Origin: Hymenobacter ginkgonis | GTDB lineage: Bacteria; Bacteroidota; Bacteroidia; Cytophagales; Hymenobacteraceae | Direction: 5' to 3' | NCBI RefSeq assembly: GCF_009755225.1 | Contig: NZ_WQKZ01000004.1 | Coordinates: 248,001-312,000 of the forward strand | Length of the DNA: 64,000 bases | Part shown: in pieces, positions 8,656 to 17,951 of the stretch | How the letters are laid out: each line of letters starts with the position of its first letter | Position numbering within the stretch: position 1 is the first letter of the stretch | Notes under the pieces: model-generated | The model's input: only the letters and a program-made list of their open reading frames with translations | Database searches by the model: none | What the model was told of the DNA's origin: nothing | Position numbers and translations under genes: made by a program

Positions 8656-10026
8656 ATGCTGAAAACGCTGTTCCTACTGCTACTTTTTTGCCCAGGGCTG
8701 GCCCGCGCCCAGGTTAGCCAGCCGCCACCCCCTCGCGCGCCAGCCACCGCGCAAGCTACGCGCACTGACTTACCCCTCAACGACTTGAAAATCGTGTACT
8801 TCGGCTCGTCGGTGCCCTATGGGCAGGGCGCTACCGACAAGTACGGCTACACCAGCCGCTACAGCACCTGGCTAGCCCAACGGCACGCGGCCGGCCAGGG
8901 AGCGCCCTGGACTACAGCCAACATCTCGGTGCCGGGCGACAACACGGTGAAGGTGCTCGCTCGTTGGAACCGCGACCTGCCGCCGCAAGGCGGGCGCTAC
9001 GTGCTGTACGCCCTGGCGCTGGGCAATGAGGGCATTCACGGCGGCGGCCAGCCCAAGTTCGACCAGTTCAGGACCAACCTACAAGTACTTATTCAGCAAG
9101 CTAAAGCGCAGGGAATAGTACCGGTGGTTACGAACAGCTACACCCGCAACGACTACACGCCTGAGGACTACGCCTTTATCCGGCAAATGAACCTGCTGCT
9201 GCAAGCCTGGGCCGTGCCCACGGTGAACCTGCTGGGAGCCGTAGACGATGGCGCCGGCCACTGGGCCACCGGCTACTGGGACGATGCCCTGCACCCCAAC
9301 GACCTAGGCCACGCCGAGCTGTTCCACGCCCTGGTGCCGTCGCTGTTTGATGCGCTACGGGCCGGCAAGCCCCTGCCCCACCGGCAAGCCACTTCCTACG
9401 TGCAGCTGCCGGCGCCCGCGGGGGGTAGGGCCGCCACCATCAGCTTTGTGCCCGAGGCGCTGGTGCACCCGTTCACGCAGGTTATCAGCTTTCGGGCGGC
9501 CGCGGCGGGGCGCCTGCTGCTGCTGCAAGACAGTACCACCACAGGCAGCCTGCGCATCGACCCAGCCGGCACACTCACTTACTCGTCGGCCAAAACCGGC
9601 CACCTCACCAGCCAGGCCCGCGTGAACGACCACCGCTGGCACACGGCCACGCTCACCCATTACTTTGCCCGCGGCGAAACCATTTTGTACCTCGACAGCG
9701 CGTGGGTTGGCAGCGTGCGCGAGCAGCTGCGTACCCGCCAGCTCACCCTGGGAGGCGGCCAGGCACCGCGGGGCGCGCACTACCGCAACTGGCTTTTTTA
9801 CCGCTCGGGCATGAACACGGAGGAGGTACACGCCTTGGTAGCCGACTCGCTACTTAAGTCTAGCCTGGAGCTATATGCCCCACTCGACGGTCGCCACGGT
9901 CCTACCCCCGATTCGTTGGCCAACCTCGCCCAAAGTACCAGTGTGCTCCTCCGTGGCCTTGAGCCGGCGATGCCGCGCCGCGCGCCTACCCCCCGGCGGG
10001 CAGCTAAGCGCCCCGCACCCCGGTAG
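8656..10026 (+). CDS. Secreted SGNH hydrolase with C-terminal concanavalin-like (LamG-type) domain
   Basis: The 456-residue protein begins with a signal peptide (MLKTLFLLLLFCPGLARAQ). The SGNH/GDSL esterase domain covers about residues 38-235: the nucleophile serine is in FGSSVPYG, an oxyanion block follows at LGNEG, and the Asp-His pair is in DDALHPNDLGH. The remaining ~200 residues (SFVPEALVHPFTQVISF to YAPLDG) look like a beta-sandwich LamG domain, often carbohydrate-binding. Deacetylation of a polysaccharide is a plausible role given the downstream glycosidases, but that is inference. It lies unusually between the sigma-factor gene and its likely FecR partner. Confidence 0.8.
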   Translation: MLKTLFLLLLFCPGLARAQVSQPPPPRAPATAQATRTDLPLNDLKIVYFGSSVPYGQGATDKYGYTSRYSTWLAQRHAAGQGAPWTTANISVPGDNTVKVLARWNRDLPPQGGRYVLYALALGNEGIHGGGQPKFDQFRTNLQVLIQQAKAQGIVPVVTNSYTRNDYTPEDYAFIRQMNLLLQAWAVPTVNLLGAVDDGAGHWATGYWDDALHPNDLGHAELFHALVPSLFDALRAGKPLPHRQATSYVQLPAPAGGRAATISFVPEALVHPFTQVISFRAAAAGRLLLLQDSTTTGSLRIDPAGTLTYSSAKTGHLTSQARVNDHRWHTATLTHYFARGETILYLDSAWVGSVREQLRTRQLTLGGGQAPRGAHYRNWLFYRSGMNTEEVHALVADSLLKSSLELYAPLDGRHGPTPDSLANLAQSTSVLLRGLEPAMPRRAPTPRRAAKRPAPR

Positions 10027-10243
10027 CCAGCATCGAAAAGCCAAGGCTACTGGCCCGGAACACTACTTCGAGCCAGTATTAAGGATATTTCCTTTTGACA
10101 ATCAAACATTTATCCTGCACTATAAAAAAATTACCGTCCTTGACTAAGGGGGGTAGGCCGGGCAACGTGTAGTACTGCAAACGATTGGGAGTATCGGCGC
10201 CAGCGCCGGGGGCTGCGGCCCCACCCCACGATGCAGTACCCGC

Positions 10244-11245
10244 ATGATTCCACCTATTACACAAGATTTATTTACCGCTTTCGTGCGCGGCACGGCCTCG
10301 CCGGCCGAAGCGAGTGCCGTGCGTGCCTGGCTAACTGAGCCTGCCAACCAGCTGCTGGCGCAGTACTGGATGCAGCAGCACTGGGACGAGCTAGCCACCG
10401 CCCTACCCCTGACCCCCGCCGCCCACGAGCCCGACTTCGAAGAGCTACTGGCCCGCGTGCGCCCGCAGCTGGCCCCGGCGGCTCCGCGCTTGGTGGCCCG
10501 GCCACAGTGGCCTCGGTGGGCCGCAGCGGCCAGCTTGGTTGGCGCGCTGGCCGGCGGCAGCTGGCTGCTGTATAGCCAGCAGGCCCCCGAGCCGTTGGTG
10601 GCGAGCACGGCCTACGGCCAAACGCGTATCATAAAGCTGAGCGATGGCTCGCAGGTGACGCTCAATGGCCACTCGCGGCTGCGCTACGCGGCGGCTTGGG
10701 CGCCGGGCAAGCCCCGTGAGGTGTGGCTCGATGGCGAAGGCTATTTTGCCGTGCAGCACACCCATGACCACCAGCGCTTTTTGGTGCACACCAATGCTGG
10801 CCTGCAAGTAGAAGTGCTGGGTACCAAGTTTGTAGTGGCCCGGCGCCACGCCCAAACGCGGGTAGTACTGCTCTCGGGCAAGGTGCGCGTAGAGTTTGAC
10901 GCCCACCAGCAGCCCGACGTCATCATGCGTCCTGGCGAGCTGGTTGAAACCCAGGACGCGCAGCCTACCCTGGTCGTGCACCAGAAAGTGCATACCGCGC
11001 CCTACTCCACCTGGAAAGATGCCCAGCTGGTGCTCGACGAAACCACCATCGCCGAGCTCGCCACCCGCCTGCAAGACACCTATGGCCTCGAAGTAGTGGT
11101 GGCCACGCCCGAGCTCAACCGCCGCCGCGTGACGGGCACCGTGCCCGTGCACGAGCTCGATGTATTGCTGCAAGCCCTCGAAGAAACCTTTCACCTGCAA
11201 GCTACGCGCCAAGGTAAGCGCCTGACCCTGGCTGAGAAATCTTAG
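10244..11245 (+). CDS. FecR-family anti-sigma factor
   Basis: This 333-residue protein has the FecR layout: a cytosolic N-terminal sigma-binding region (about 1-85), one transmembrane helix (AAAASLVGALAGGSWLLYS, about 90-110), and a periplasmic FecR domain (STAYGQTRIIKLSDGSQVTLNGHSRLRY onward), then a C-terminal STN-like fold (about 260-330). It should hold the ECF sigma factor inactive until the SusC N-terminal domain signals substrate. It is 26 bp upstream of susC and probably co-transcribed. The 217-bp gap before it (10027-10243) has no gene; a weak hairpin (10023-10050) lies at the end of the SGNH gene. Confidence 0.92.
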   Translation: MIPPITQDLFTAFVRGTASPAEASAVRAWLTEPANQLLAQYWMQQHWDELATALPLTPAAHEPDFEELLARVRPQLAPAAPRLVARPQWPRWAAAASLVGALAGGSWLLYSQQAPEPLVASTAYGQTRIIKLSDGSQVTLNGHSRLRYAAAWAPGKPREVWLDGEGYFAVQHTHDHQRFLVHTNAGLQVEVLGTKFVVARRHAQTRVVLLSGKVRVEFDAHQQPDVIMRPGELVETQDAQPTLVVHQKVHTAPYSTWKDAQLVLDETTIAELATRLQDTYGLEVVVATPELNRRRVTGTVPVHELDVLLQALEETFHLQATRQGKRLTLAEKS

Positions 11246-11271
11246 TATTTTTTCTTTTCCCCACCCCTTTT

Positions 11272-14200
11272 ATGAACAGACCCACTACCTACCTGGGCCA
11301 GCGCTACAAGCGCCCCGCCTGCCTGGCGGCCAGCGTGTTTTTGCTTCAGCTGAGCGTTGCTCCCGCCTCGGCCCAGCTGCTGGCTATGAACACCTCTAGC
11401 CAACGCCTACCCCTGCCGGCGGTAGCCAGCGAATCGGTGCTGCTCAAGTCGCTGCTCAAGCAATGGGAGCAGGACTACCACGCCACCATTTTCTACGAAA
11501 GCAAGCTGGTGGATAACAAGCGGGTGTCGGCGCAGCCGAGCGCGGGTTCGCTGGCCACCAAGCTGGCGGCCGTGCTGCCGCAGGTAGACTTGCAGTTTAA
11601 AGAGCTTCGGGCCAACTACTTCGTGGTAACGAGCCGCGACGAAACCGCCGGCCAGCGCACTGCCGCCAATGCGGCCCCGCAAAACGTGCCCGTTTCGGGC
11701 CGCGTGACGCAGGCCAACGGCGAAGGCCTTCCCGGCGTAACGGTGCTCGTAAAGGGCACCACCATTGGCACTTCTACCGGGTCTGACGGCAGCTTTACGC
11801 TGAGCGTACCCGAGGGCAGCACCTTGGTATTTAGTTCGATAGGCTTTAAAAGCCAAGAGTTGGCCGTGACGGGCGCCACCAGCAGCATCGCCATTAAGAT
11901 GGACGACGATGCACAGTCGCTGAAAGAAGTAGTCGTAGTAGGCTACGGCACCCAAACCCGCCAGGAGCTTTCGACCGCCGTCACGTCGGTGGGAGCTGCC
12001 CAGATAGCCCGGCAGCCGGTGGCCGGCTTCGACCAGGCCTTGCAGGGCCAGGCGCCCGGCGTGCAGGTAACGGCGCCTTCGGGCGCGCCCGGCGCGGGCA
12101 TCAACGTGCGGGTGCGGGGCAATGCGTCGCTGAGCCTCAACGGCTCGCCGCTCTACGTAATTGACGGCGTGCCGGTGCTGCCCGACTACTCGGCCAGTCA
12201 GGAAATATCGGTAGGCAACCAGCGCCTCAACCCGCTCAATACGCTAAACCCCAACGATATCGAGAGCATCGACGTGCTCAAAGACGGGGCGGCGGCAGCC
12301 ATTTACGGTGTGCGCGCCGCCAACGGGGTTGTCGTGATTACGACCAAGCGCGGCAAGGTGGGCCAGGCGCAAGTGGGCCTGAGCATGTACTACGGCAAGC
12401 AGTACCTGCGCAAAAAACTCGACGTGCTAAACTCCAGCCAATTTGCGCAGCAGTACAACGAAACCATTGCCAACTTCAACGCGCAGCAGACGGACCCGAA
12501 TAACATTCAGGCGGTTCCGTTCCCCAGCGGCACGGCCCTACCCCCCTACAACACCGACTGGCAGGATGAGGTGTACCGGGCGGCCAGCTTGCAGAACTAC
12601 CAGCTCAACGTGAGCGGTGGCACCGAGAAAACGCGCTACTACGTGGCCGGCGGCTACTTCAAGCAGGATGGCATCAGCCAGAACTCGGGCTTCGACCGCT
12701 TCAACTTCAAGGTTAACCTGGAGCAGACGGTGAGCGATAAGTTCCGGCTGGGCACCAACCTGAACATGAGCCGCACGCACACCAACGGCAGTGTGCGCTC
12801 GGAGCTGGCGCTTGGCAACTCGGGCACGGTGCTCGGGGCTTTGTCGCAAATTCCGACCATTCCGGTGCGCAATGCCAACGGCACCTACGGCGTCAACCCC
12901 TTCAACCAGTCGGACAACCCGGTGGGTGACTTGCTCGAAACCAGCAATCAGGCCATTGTGTACCAGATGATTGGCAACGTGTATGGCGAGTACGACCTGC
13001 TGAAAAACCTGCGCGTGCGCTCGTCGCTGGGCCTCGACTTCCGTACCCAGACCGAGAACCAGTTCATCAGCCGCAACTACCCCGGCACGGCCAACTCGGA
13101 CCCCTCCACCCGCGGCTCGGCCCGCACCGCTACCAATCAGCAGGTTATCTGGCTCTGGGAAAATACGCTGACTTACAACCCTACCCTCGGCGAGCGCCAC
13201 CACCTAACGCTGCTAGGCGGCCAGTCGATGCAGGCCTCAAACCGCTTCACGTCGGGCGCGCAAACCCAGGGCTTTGTGTCTAACGCCGTGCCTTACCTCA
13301 GTTCGGGCGCCACGGTAGTGGGTATTCCGGGCAGCTACAACGACGAGTGGGCGCTACTGAGCTACTTCGCCCGCGCTAATTACGATTTTGACGGCAAGTA
13401 CCTGTTCTCGGCCAGTTTGCGCGCCGATGGCACTAGCCGCTTCACCGATAAGTACCGCTTCGGCTACTTCCCGGCCGTGAGCGCGGCCTGGCGCCTCTCG
13501 AAGGAGCGCTTCTTCCCGCAGACGGCCGCCATCTCGGACCTGAAGCTGCGCGCCAGCTTCGGCGCCAACGGCAACCAAGAAATCTACGCCTACCAGCGCT
13601 TTTCGCGCTACTCGGGCGGCCGCAATTACCAGGGCGGCGGCTCGTCCATCGTGGGCGGCATCACCCAAACGGATATCGGCAACAACGACCTGCGCTGGGA
13701 AACGACCTACCAGTACAATGGGGGTTTGGACCTGAGCATGTTGGATAACCGCCTCACGTTCACCTTCGACATTTACAACAAGCAAACCAAGGACCTGCTG
13801 CTGGCGGTACCCATCCCGACGAGCACCGGGGTCGACAACCTGAGCGTAACGCAGAACATTGGCAAGATTGAGAACAAAGGCATCGAGATTGGTTTGGTAA
13901 CCACCAACGTGGAAGCCAAAGACGGCAGCTTTGGCTGGACGACCAATTTCAACGTGAGCGGCAACCGCAACAAGGTTATCGACCTGGGCACCCAGGTGAA
14001 CGACGCGGGCGTATCGGCGGCGCGCAGCATCATCGACCCCAATGGCTACAGCATTTCGCAGCCCGGCCAGCCGCTGGGCTCGTTCTTCGGCTACGTCACG
14101 CAGGGCATTGTGCAGTCGAACGCCGAAGGCCAGGCCCTACCCAGCCAAAACGGTAGCAAGCCCCTGGCCGGCGACATCCGCTTTGCCGACATAAATGGCG

Positions 14201-14748
14201 ATGGCGTGATTAACGACCAAGACCGCACCATTATCGGCAACCCCAACCCTAAGCTATTTGCGGGCGTCACCAACAACTTCACTTACAAGGGTATTGAGCT
14301 GAGCGTGTTCTTCCAAGGCAGCTTCGGCAACGATATCTACAACCAGACCCGCCAGATACTGGAGTCGCAGTCGGACCCGCTCAACCAAACCGTGCGCGTA
14401 CTCAACCACTGGACGCCTACCAACACCAACACCGACATTCCGCGCCCCGTGCGCAACGACCCCAACGGCAACAACCGCTTCTCGAACCGCTGGCTGGAAG
14501 ATGGCTCCTACGTGCGCCTCAAAAACCTGACTGTGGCCTACAACTTCCCTACCACCCTCACCAAGCACGCGGCTATTCAGAACCTGCGCCTGTACGTGAC
14601 GGGCCAAAACCTGATTACTTGGACCCATTACCTGGGCTACGACCCCGAGGTGAGCGCCGACCCGTTCTCCTCCACCTCGTTTGGCCGCGACTACGGCGTG
14701 TATCCGCAGTCGCGCACCTACACCGTCGGGTTAAACGCCAATTTCTAA
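11272..14748 (+). CDS. SusC/RagA-type TonB-linked outer-membrane transporter with STN signalling domain
   Basis: The 1158-residue outer-membrane protein imports oligosaccharides with SusD. Order of parts: signal peptide (about 15-35), STN secretin/TonB domain (about 50-120) that contacts FecR, a carboxypeptidase-regulatory-like beta-sandwich (about 138-210, VSGRVTQANGEGLPGVTVLV), the SusC signature VVVGYGTQTRQE, a plug domain (GVQVTAPSGAPGAGINVRVRG to AAAIYGVRAANGVVVITTKRG), and a 22-strand barrel ending TYTVGLNANF. The STN domain makes this a transducer that can signal through the FecR/sigma pair encoded upstream. Confidence 0.95.
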   Translation: MNRPTTYLGQRYKRPACLAASVFLLQLSVAPASAQLLAMNTSSQRLPLPAVASESVLLKSLLKQWEQDYHATIFYESKLVDNKRVSAQPSAGSLATKLAAVLPQVDLQFKELRANYFVVTSRDETAGQRTAANAAPQNVPVSGRVTQANGEGLPGVTVLVKGTTIGTSTGSDGSFTLSVPEGSTLVFSSIGFKSQELAVTGATSSIAIKMDDDAQSLKEVVVVGYGTQTRQELSTAVTSVGAAQIARQPVAGFDQALQGQAPGVQVTAPSGAPGAGINVRVRGNASLSLNGSPLYVIDGVPVLPDYSASQEISVGNQRLNPLNTLNPNDIESIDVLKDGAAAAIYGVRAANGVVVITTKRGKVGQAQVGLSMYYGKQYLRKKLDVLNSSQFAQQYNETIANFNAQQTDPNNIQAVPFPSGTALPPYNTDWQDEVYRAASLQNYQLNVSGGTEKTRYYVAGGYFKQDGISQNSGFDRFNFKVNLEQTVSDKFRLGTNLNMSRTHTNGSVRSELALGNSGTVLGALSQIPTIPVRNANGTYGVNPFNQSDNPVGDLLETSNQAIVYQMIGNVYGEYDLLKNLRVRSSLGLDFRTQTENQFISRNYPGTANSDPSTRGSARTATNQQVIWLWENTLTYNPTLGERHHLTLLGGQSMQASNRFTSGAQTQGFVSNAVPYLSSGATVVGIPGSYNDEWALLSYFARANYDFDGKYLFSASLRADGTSRFTDKYRFGYFPAVSAAWRLSKERFFPQTAAISDLKLRASFGANGNQEIYAYQRFSRYSGGRNYQGGGSSIVGGITQTDIGNNDLRWETTYQYNGGLDLSMLDNRLTFTFDIYNKQTKDLLLAVPIPTSTGVDNLSVTQNIGKIENKGIEIGLVTTNVEAKDGSFGWTTNFNVSGNRNKVIDLGTQVNDAGVSAARSIIDPNGYSISQPGQPLGSFFGYVTQGIVQSNAEGQALPSQNGSKPLAGDIRFADINGDGVINDQDRTIIGNPNPKLFAGVTNNFTYKGIELSVFFQGSFGNDIYNQTRQILESQSDPLNQTVRVLNHWTPTNTNTDIPRPVRNDPNGNNRFSNRWLEDGSYVRLKNLTVAYNFPTTLTKHAAIQNLRLYVTGQNLITWTHYLGYDPEVSADPFSSTSFGRDYGVYPQSRTYTVGLNANF

Positions 14749-14772
14749 GTCGCTTGCAAGCCTAGAATTCCC

Positions 14773-16251
14773 ATGAAAAAATTTGTAATCCCGGCGCTCA
14801 GCGCCCTTTCCTTCCTGGCAAGCTGCAACTTTCTCCAGAAAGAGCCTCTGGGCAGCATCACGCCCGAAAACTTCTTCCAGAGCGGCGATGATGCCGAGGC
14901 GGCCCTCACGGCTACCTACGACGCCTTGCAGGGCACCGGCGCCTACGGCCAGGACCTGAACGTGATGGGCGAAATGCCTTCCGACAACTGCACCAGCACG
15001 AACGGCGACGTGAATGCGATGGACAAAATCATCTGGACGCCCACGACCAGCCAGGTCGGCAACGTGTACACGCAGGGCTACCAGGGCGTGAACCGCGCCA
15101 ACATCGTGCTCAAGTACGTGCCCACCATCACGATGGACACGGCCCGCCGCAGCCAGATTCAGGGCGAGGCGCGCTTTATTCGGGCGCTCAGCTACTTCAA
15201 CCTGGCGCGGGTATACGGCGGCGTGCCGTTGCGCCTAACGCCCACCGAAAGCGGCATTGCGGCCGACGTGAACCTGGCGCGGGCTACCACCGACCAGGTG
15301 TACGACCAAGTGGTGGCCGACTTGCTGCGCGCGGCCATCCAACTACCGGCCAGCAACACCAATCGCGCCACCAAGAACTCGGCCAATGCCCTGCTGGCCC
15401 GCGTGCAGCTCACGCGCCGCAACTGGGCGGCGGCCCAGGCCGCGGCGGCCAAAGTCATCGCCAGCAACATCACCCTGGGCTCGTTCAACGCCTTGTACCC
15501 AGCCGAGAACAAAGGGCCCGAGTCGCTTTTTGAGATTCAGTATGCGGGCTCGGCCGATGGCGGCAATATCCTGCCCGACCTGGTCCTACCCTCCCCATTG
15601 GCTACGTACTCATTTCCGAAGTTCAACATCCCCACGGCCGAGCTGATTACCTACGCCGACACCGCCTCGGGCGACACCCGCTGGGCTTTTAACGGCATTG
15701 TGAACGCGGCGAGCGGCAAGGTTATCGGCCGCAGCCACGCGAGCTACATCGACGGCAAGCCCGGCGTGGGCGGCAACAGCAACGACGTAGGCCGCTTTGC
15801 CTACAAGTGGCGCAGCATTGGCAACAACTTCAGCTCGACCGACAACACCTACGTGCTGCGCTACGCCGAAGTGCTGCTGGCCTACGCCGAAGCGGCCAAC
15901 GAGCAAACCGGCCCTACCCCCGACGTGCTCGCCAAGCTCAACCTGGTGCGCCTGCGCGCCGGCCTGACGGCCCTCACCGCTACTTCGCCGCAGGCGCTGA
16001 CCAAGCAAACTCTGCGCAACGAAATCGACCGCCAGCGCCGCCTGGAGCTGGCCTTCGAGGGCGAGCGCTGGTTTGACCTGCTGCGCTACGCCCGCCACAA
16101 CCAGGCCGAAGCCGGCGCCCACCTCATTACGGCGCTCGACATTATTGCGCAGCAGCGCAACGGCGCGCGCGATGTCAACTACCTGGTTTTCCCGCTGCCC
16201 CAGTCCGAGATTAATACCAATCCCCTGGTGCAGCAAAACCCGGGGTACTAG
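14773..16251 (+). CDS. SusD/RagB-family glycan-binding lipoprotein
   Basis: This is the surface lipoprotein partner that captures glycan and lids the SusC barrel. It has a lipoprotein signal (SALSFLASC, Cys ~18), the early SusD motif EPLGSITPENFFQSGDDAEAA, TPR-like helices (GEARFIRALSYFNLARVYGGVPL) and the C-terminal family segment RLELAFEGERWFDLLRY, ending IVQ-type QQNPGY. Its length of 492 residues is normal. It begins 24 bp after susC. A strong hairpin-plus-T-run terminator lies downstream, before the enzyme genes. Confidence 0.95.
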   Translation: MKKFVIPALSALSFLASCNFLQKEPLGSITPENFFQSGDDAEAALTATYDALQGTGAYGQDLNVMGEMPSDNCTSTNGDVNAMDKIIWTPTTSQVGNVYTQGYQGVNRANIVLKYVPTITMDTARRSQIQGEARFIRALSYFNLARVYGGVPLRLTPTESGIAADVNLARATTDQVYDQVVADLLRAAIQLPASNTNRATKNSANALLARVQLTRRNWAAAQAAAAKVIASNITLGSFNALYPAENKGPESLFEIQYAGSADGGNILPDLVLPSPLATYSFPKFNIPTAELITYADTASGDTRWAFNGIVNAASGKVIGRSHASYIDGKPGVGGNSNDVGRFAYKWRSIGNNFSSTDNTYVLRYAEVLLAYAEAANEQTGPTPDVLAKLNLVRLRAGLTALTATSPQALTKQTLRNEIDRQRRLELAFEGERWFDLLRYARHNQAEAGAHLITALDIIAQQRNGARDVNYLVFPLPQSEINTNPLVQQNPGY

Positions 16252-16363
16252 CCAAAGCTGTCGTTTCGGGGCGGGGGTGGGAAAAGTGAAAAAGAACTCT
16301 CCGCTCCGGAGCGGCATGCTGGTAGCTACGTTTACAATACCAGCCGCTTAAAACGGCTAGTTG

Positions 16364-16433
16364 AAACGCCGAATGCCAGGCCTGGTTTTGCTGGCTCCAT
16401 TGCCGCAACCGGGTCCAGCATTCGGCGTTTTTA
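16364..16433 (+). terminator. Probable intrinsic terminator or attenuator between susD and the GH30 genes
   Basis: A perfect 13-bp stem (16364-16376 with 16418-16430; arm AAACGCCGAATGC) encloses a 41-nt GC-rich loop and is followed by TTTTAT. A separate 14-bp perfect palindrome (CCGCTCCGGAGCGG) lies at 16301-16314. Together they fill the 221-bp gap after susD and probably lower read-through into the glycosidase genes. Confidence 0.6.
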
Positions 16434-16472
16434 TAGCCCTACCCTCTTGTTTCCCACCAACTTGCTTTTTGT

Positions 16473-17909
16473 ATGCCTATTTCTGTTTGCCGCTGGGGGC
16501 TGAGTGCCCTGCTCACGCTGGGCCTGCTGCCCGGCCATGCCCACCGGCCGCCCCGCGCCGCCAAGTCCGCCGCCGGCCGCGTAGCCGCCTGGCTTACTAC
16601 CCCCGACCAAACGCAGCGGCTACAGCGGCAGGCGGCCGACCTGGTATTTAAGAAGGAGAAGGGCGCGGCCACCGGCGCCGTTATCGAAATTGATGACAGC
16701 CAGCGCTTTCAGACCATGGATGGCTTTGGCTACTGCCTTACTGGGGGCAGCGCCGAGCTGCTGCACGCTATGAGCGCCCCGGCGCGCGCCAAGCTGCTGC
16801 GCGAGCTGTTCGGCACTGGCCCCGACGAGATTGGTGTGAGCTATTTGCGCCTGAGCATTGGGGCTTCGGACCTTGATGCACAAGTATTTAGCTACGACGA
16901 CCTGCCGGCGGGCCAAACCGACCCCACGCTGGCCAAGTTTAGTTTGGCGCCCGACGAGCCGCACCTTATTCCGGTGCTGAAGGAGATTCTGGCCATCAAC
17001 CCCAGCCTCAAGCTGCTGGGCTCGCCCTGGAGCCCGCCGGCCTGGATGAAAACCAATGAAGCCACCAAGGGCGGCTCGCTCAAGCCGGAGTTCTACCCGG
17101 CTTATGCCCAGTACTTTGTAAAATATTTGCAGGGAATGCAGGCCCATGGCATTCGGCTAGATGCCGTGACGGTGCAAAACGAGCCGCTGCACCCCGGCAA
17201 CAACCCCAGCCTGCTAATGCCGGCCGAGCCGCAAGCCGAGTTTATTGGCCAGCACCTGGGGCCGGCTTTCCAGAAGGCGGGCCTGAAAACCAAGATTATC
17301 TGCTACGACCACAACGCCGACAAGCCCGAGTATCCGCTTACGGTGCTCGGCAACCCCACTGCTAACCCCTACGTCGATGGGTCGGCGTTCCACCTCTACG
17401 CCGGGCCTATTGAGGCGCTGAGCAAGGTGCACGACGCCTTCCCGACCAAGCATATCTATTTCACGGAGGAGTGGGTAGGCTCGCGCAGCACCTTTGACAA
17501 AAACCTGGGCTGGCACATCAAAAACCTCTTTATTGGTGCGCCACGCAACTGGGCCCGCAACGTGCTGGAGTGGAACCTGGCCGCCGACCCGCAGCAAAAC
17601 CCGCACACGCCGGGCGGCTGCTCGGAGTGCCTGGGGGCCGTCACGCTGGCGCCCGGCGATGCCGTGACGCGCAACGTGGCTTACTATACCGTGGCCCAGG
17701 CCAGCAAGTTTGTGCGCCCCGGCGCGGTGCGCATCGGCTCGACGAGTGCGGGCGTGCTGCCCAACGTGGCCTACCGCACGCCCACCGGCGGCCACGTGCT
17801 ACTGGTGCTCAACGACCAGCCTACCCCCCAAACGTTTGGCGTGCGCCACCAGGGCCAGGCGGTGCAGGCCACCCTGCCGGCCGGCGCCGTGGCTACTTAC
17901 GTGTGGTAG
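16473..17909 (+). CDS. GH30 glycoside hydrolase, secreted (paralogue 1)
   Basis: This is a retaining beta-glycosidase of family GH30 (clan A TIM barrel plus a beta-sandwich). An N-terminal signal-like segment (LSALLTLGLLPGHA) is followed by the GH30 lead-in FQTMDGFGYCLTGGSAELL, the SPWSPPAWMKTN loop, the acid/base Glu237 in TVQNEPLHPGN, and the nucleophile Glu332 in IYFTEEWVG. The C-terminal strand region (HVLLVLNDQ to VATYVW) forms the side beta-domain. It is closely similar to the next gene, indicating tandem duplication. GH30 members cleave beta-1,6-glucan, glucosylceramide or xylan-type bonds; from the surrounding locus I favour a beta-glucan, but the subfamily cannot be set by eye. Confidence 0.9.
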   Translation: MPISVCRWGLSALLTLGLLPGHAHRPPRAAKSAAGRVAAWLTTPDQTQRLQRQAADLVFKKEKGAATGAVIEIDDSQRFQTMDGFGYCLTGGSAELLHAMSAPARAKLLRELFGTGPDEIGVSYLRLSIGASDLDAQVFSYDDLPAGQTDPTLAKFSLAPDEPHLIPVLKEILAINPSLKLLGSPWSPPAWMKTNEATKGGSLKPEFYPAYAQYFVKYLQGMQAHGIRLDAVTVQNEPLHPGNNPSLLMPAEPQAEFIGQHLGPAFQKAGLKTKIICYDHNADKPEYPLTVLGNPTANPYVDGSAFHLYAGPIEALSKVHDAFPTKHIYFTEEWVGSRSTFDKNLGWHIKNLFIGAPRNWARNVLEWNLAADPQQNPHTPGGCSECLGAVTLAPGDAVTRNVAYYTVAQASKFVRPGAVRIGSTSAGVLPNVAYRTPTGGHVLLVLNDQPTPQTFGVRHQGQAVQATLPAGAVATYVW

Positions 17910-17951
17910 GCGCGCTGCCCCGCGTTTTTCCCTACCCCCCTCCCCTTGCTC

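Noticed and set aside
10445..11212. Minus-strand open frame opposite the FecR gene
   Set aside because: Its composition follows the codon structure of the real plus-strand gene, which has clear FecR domains.
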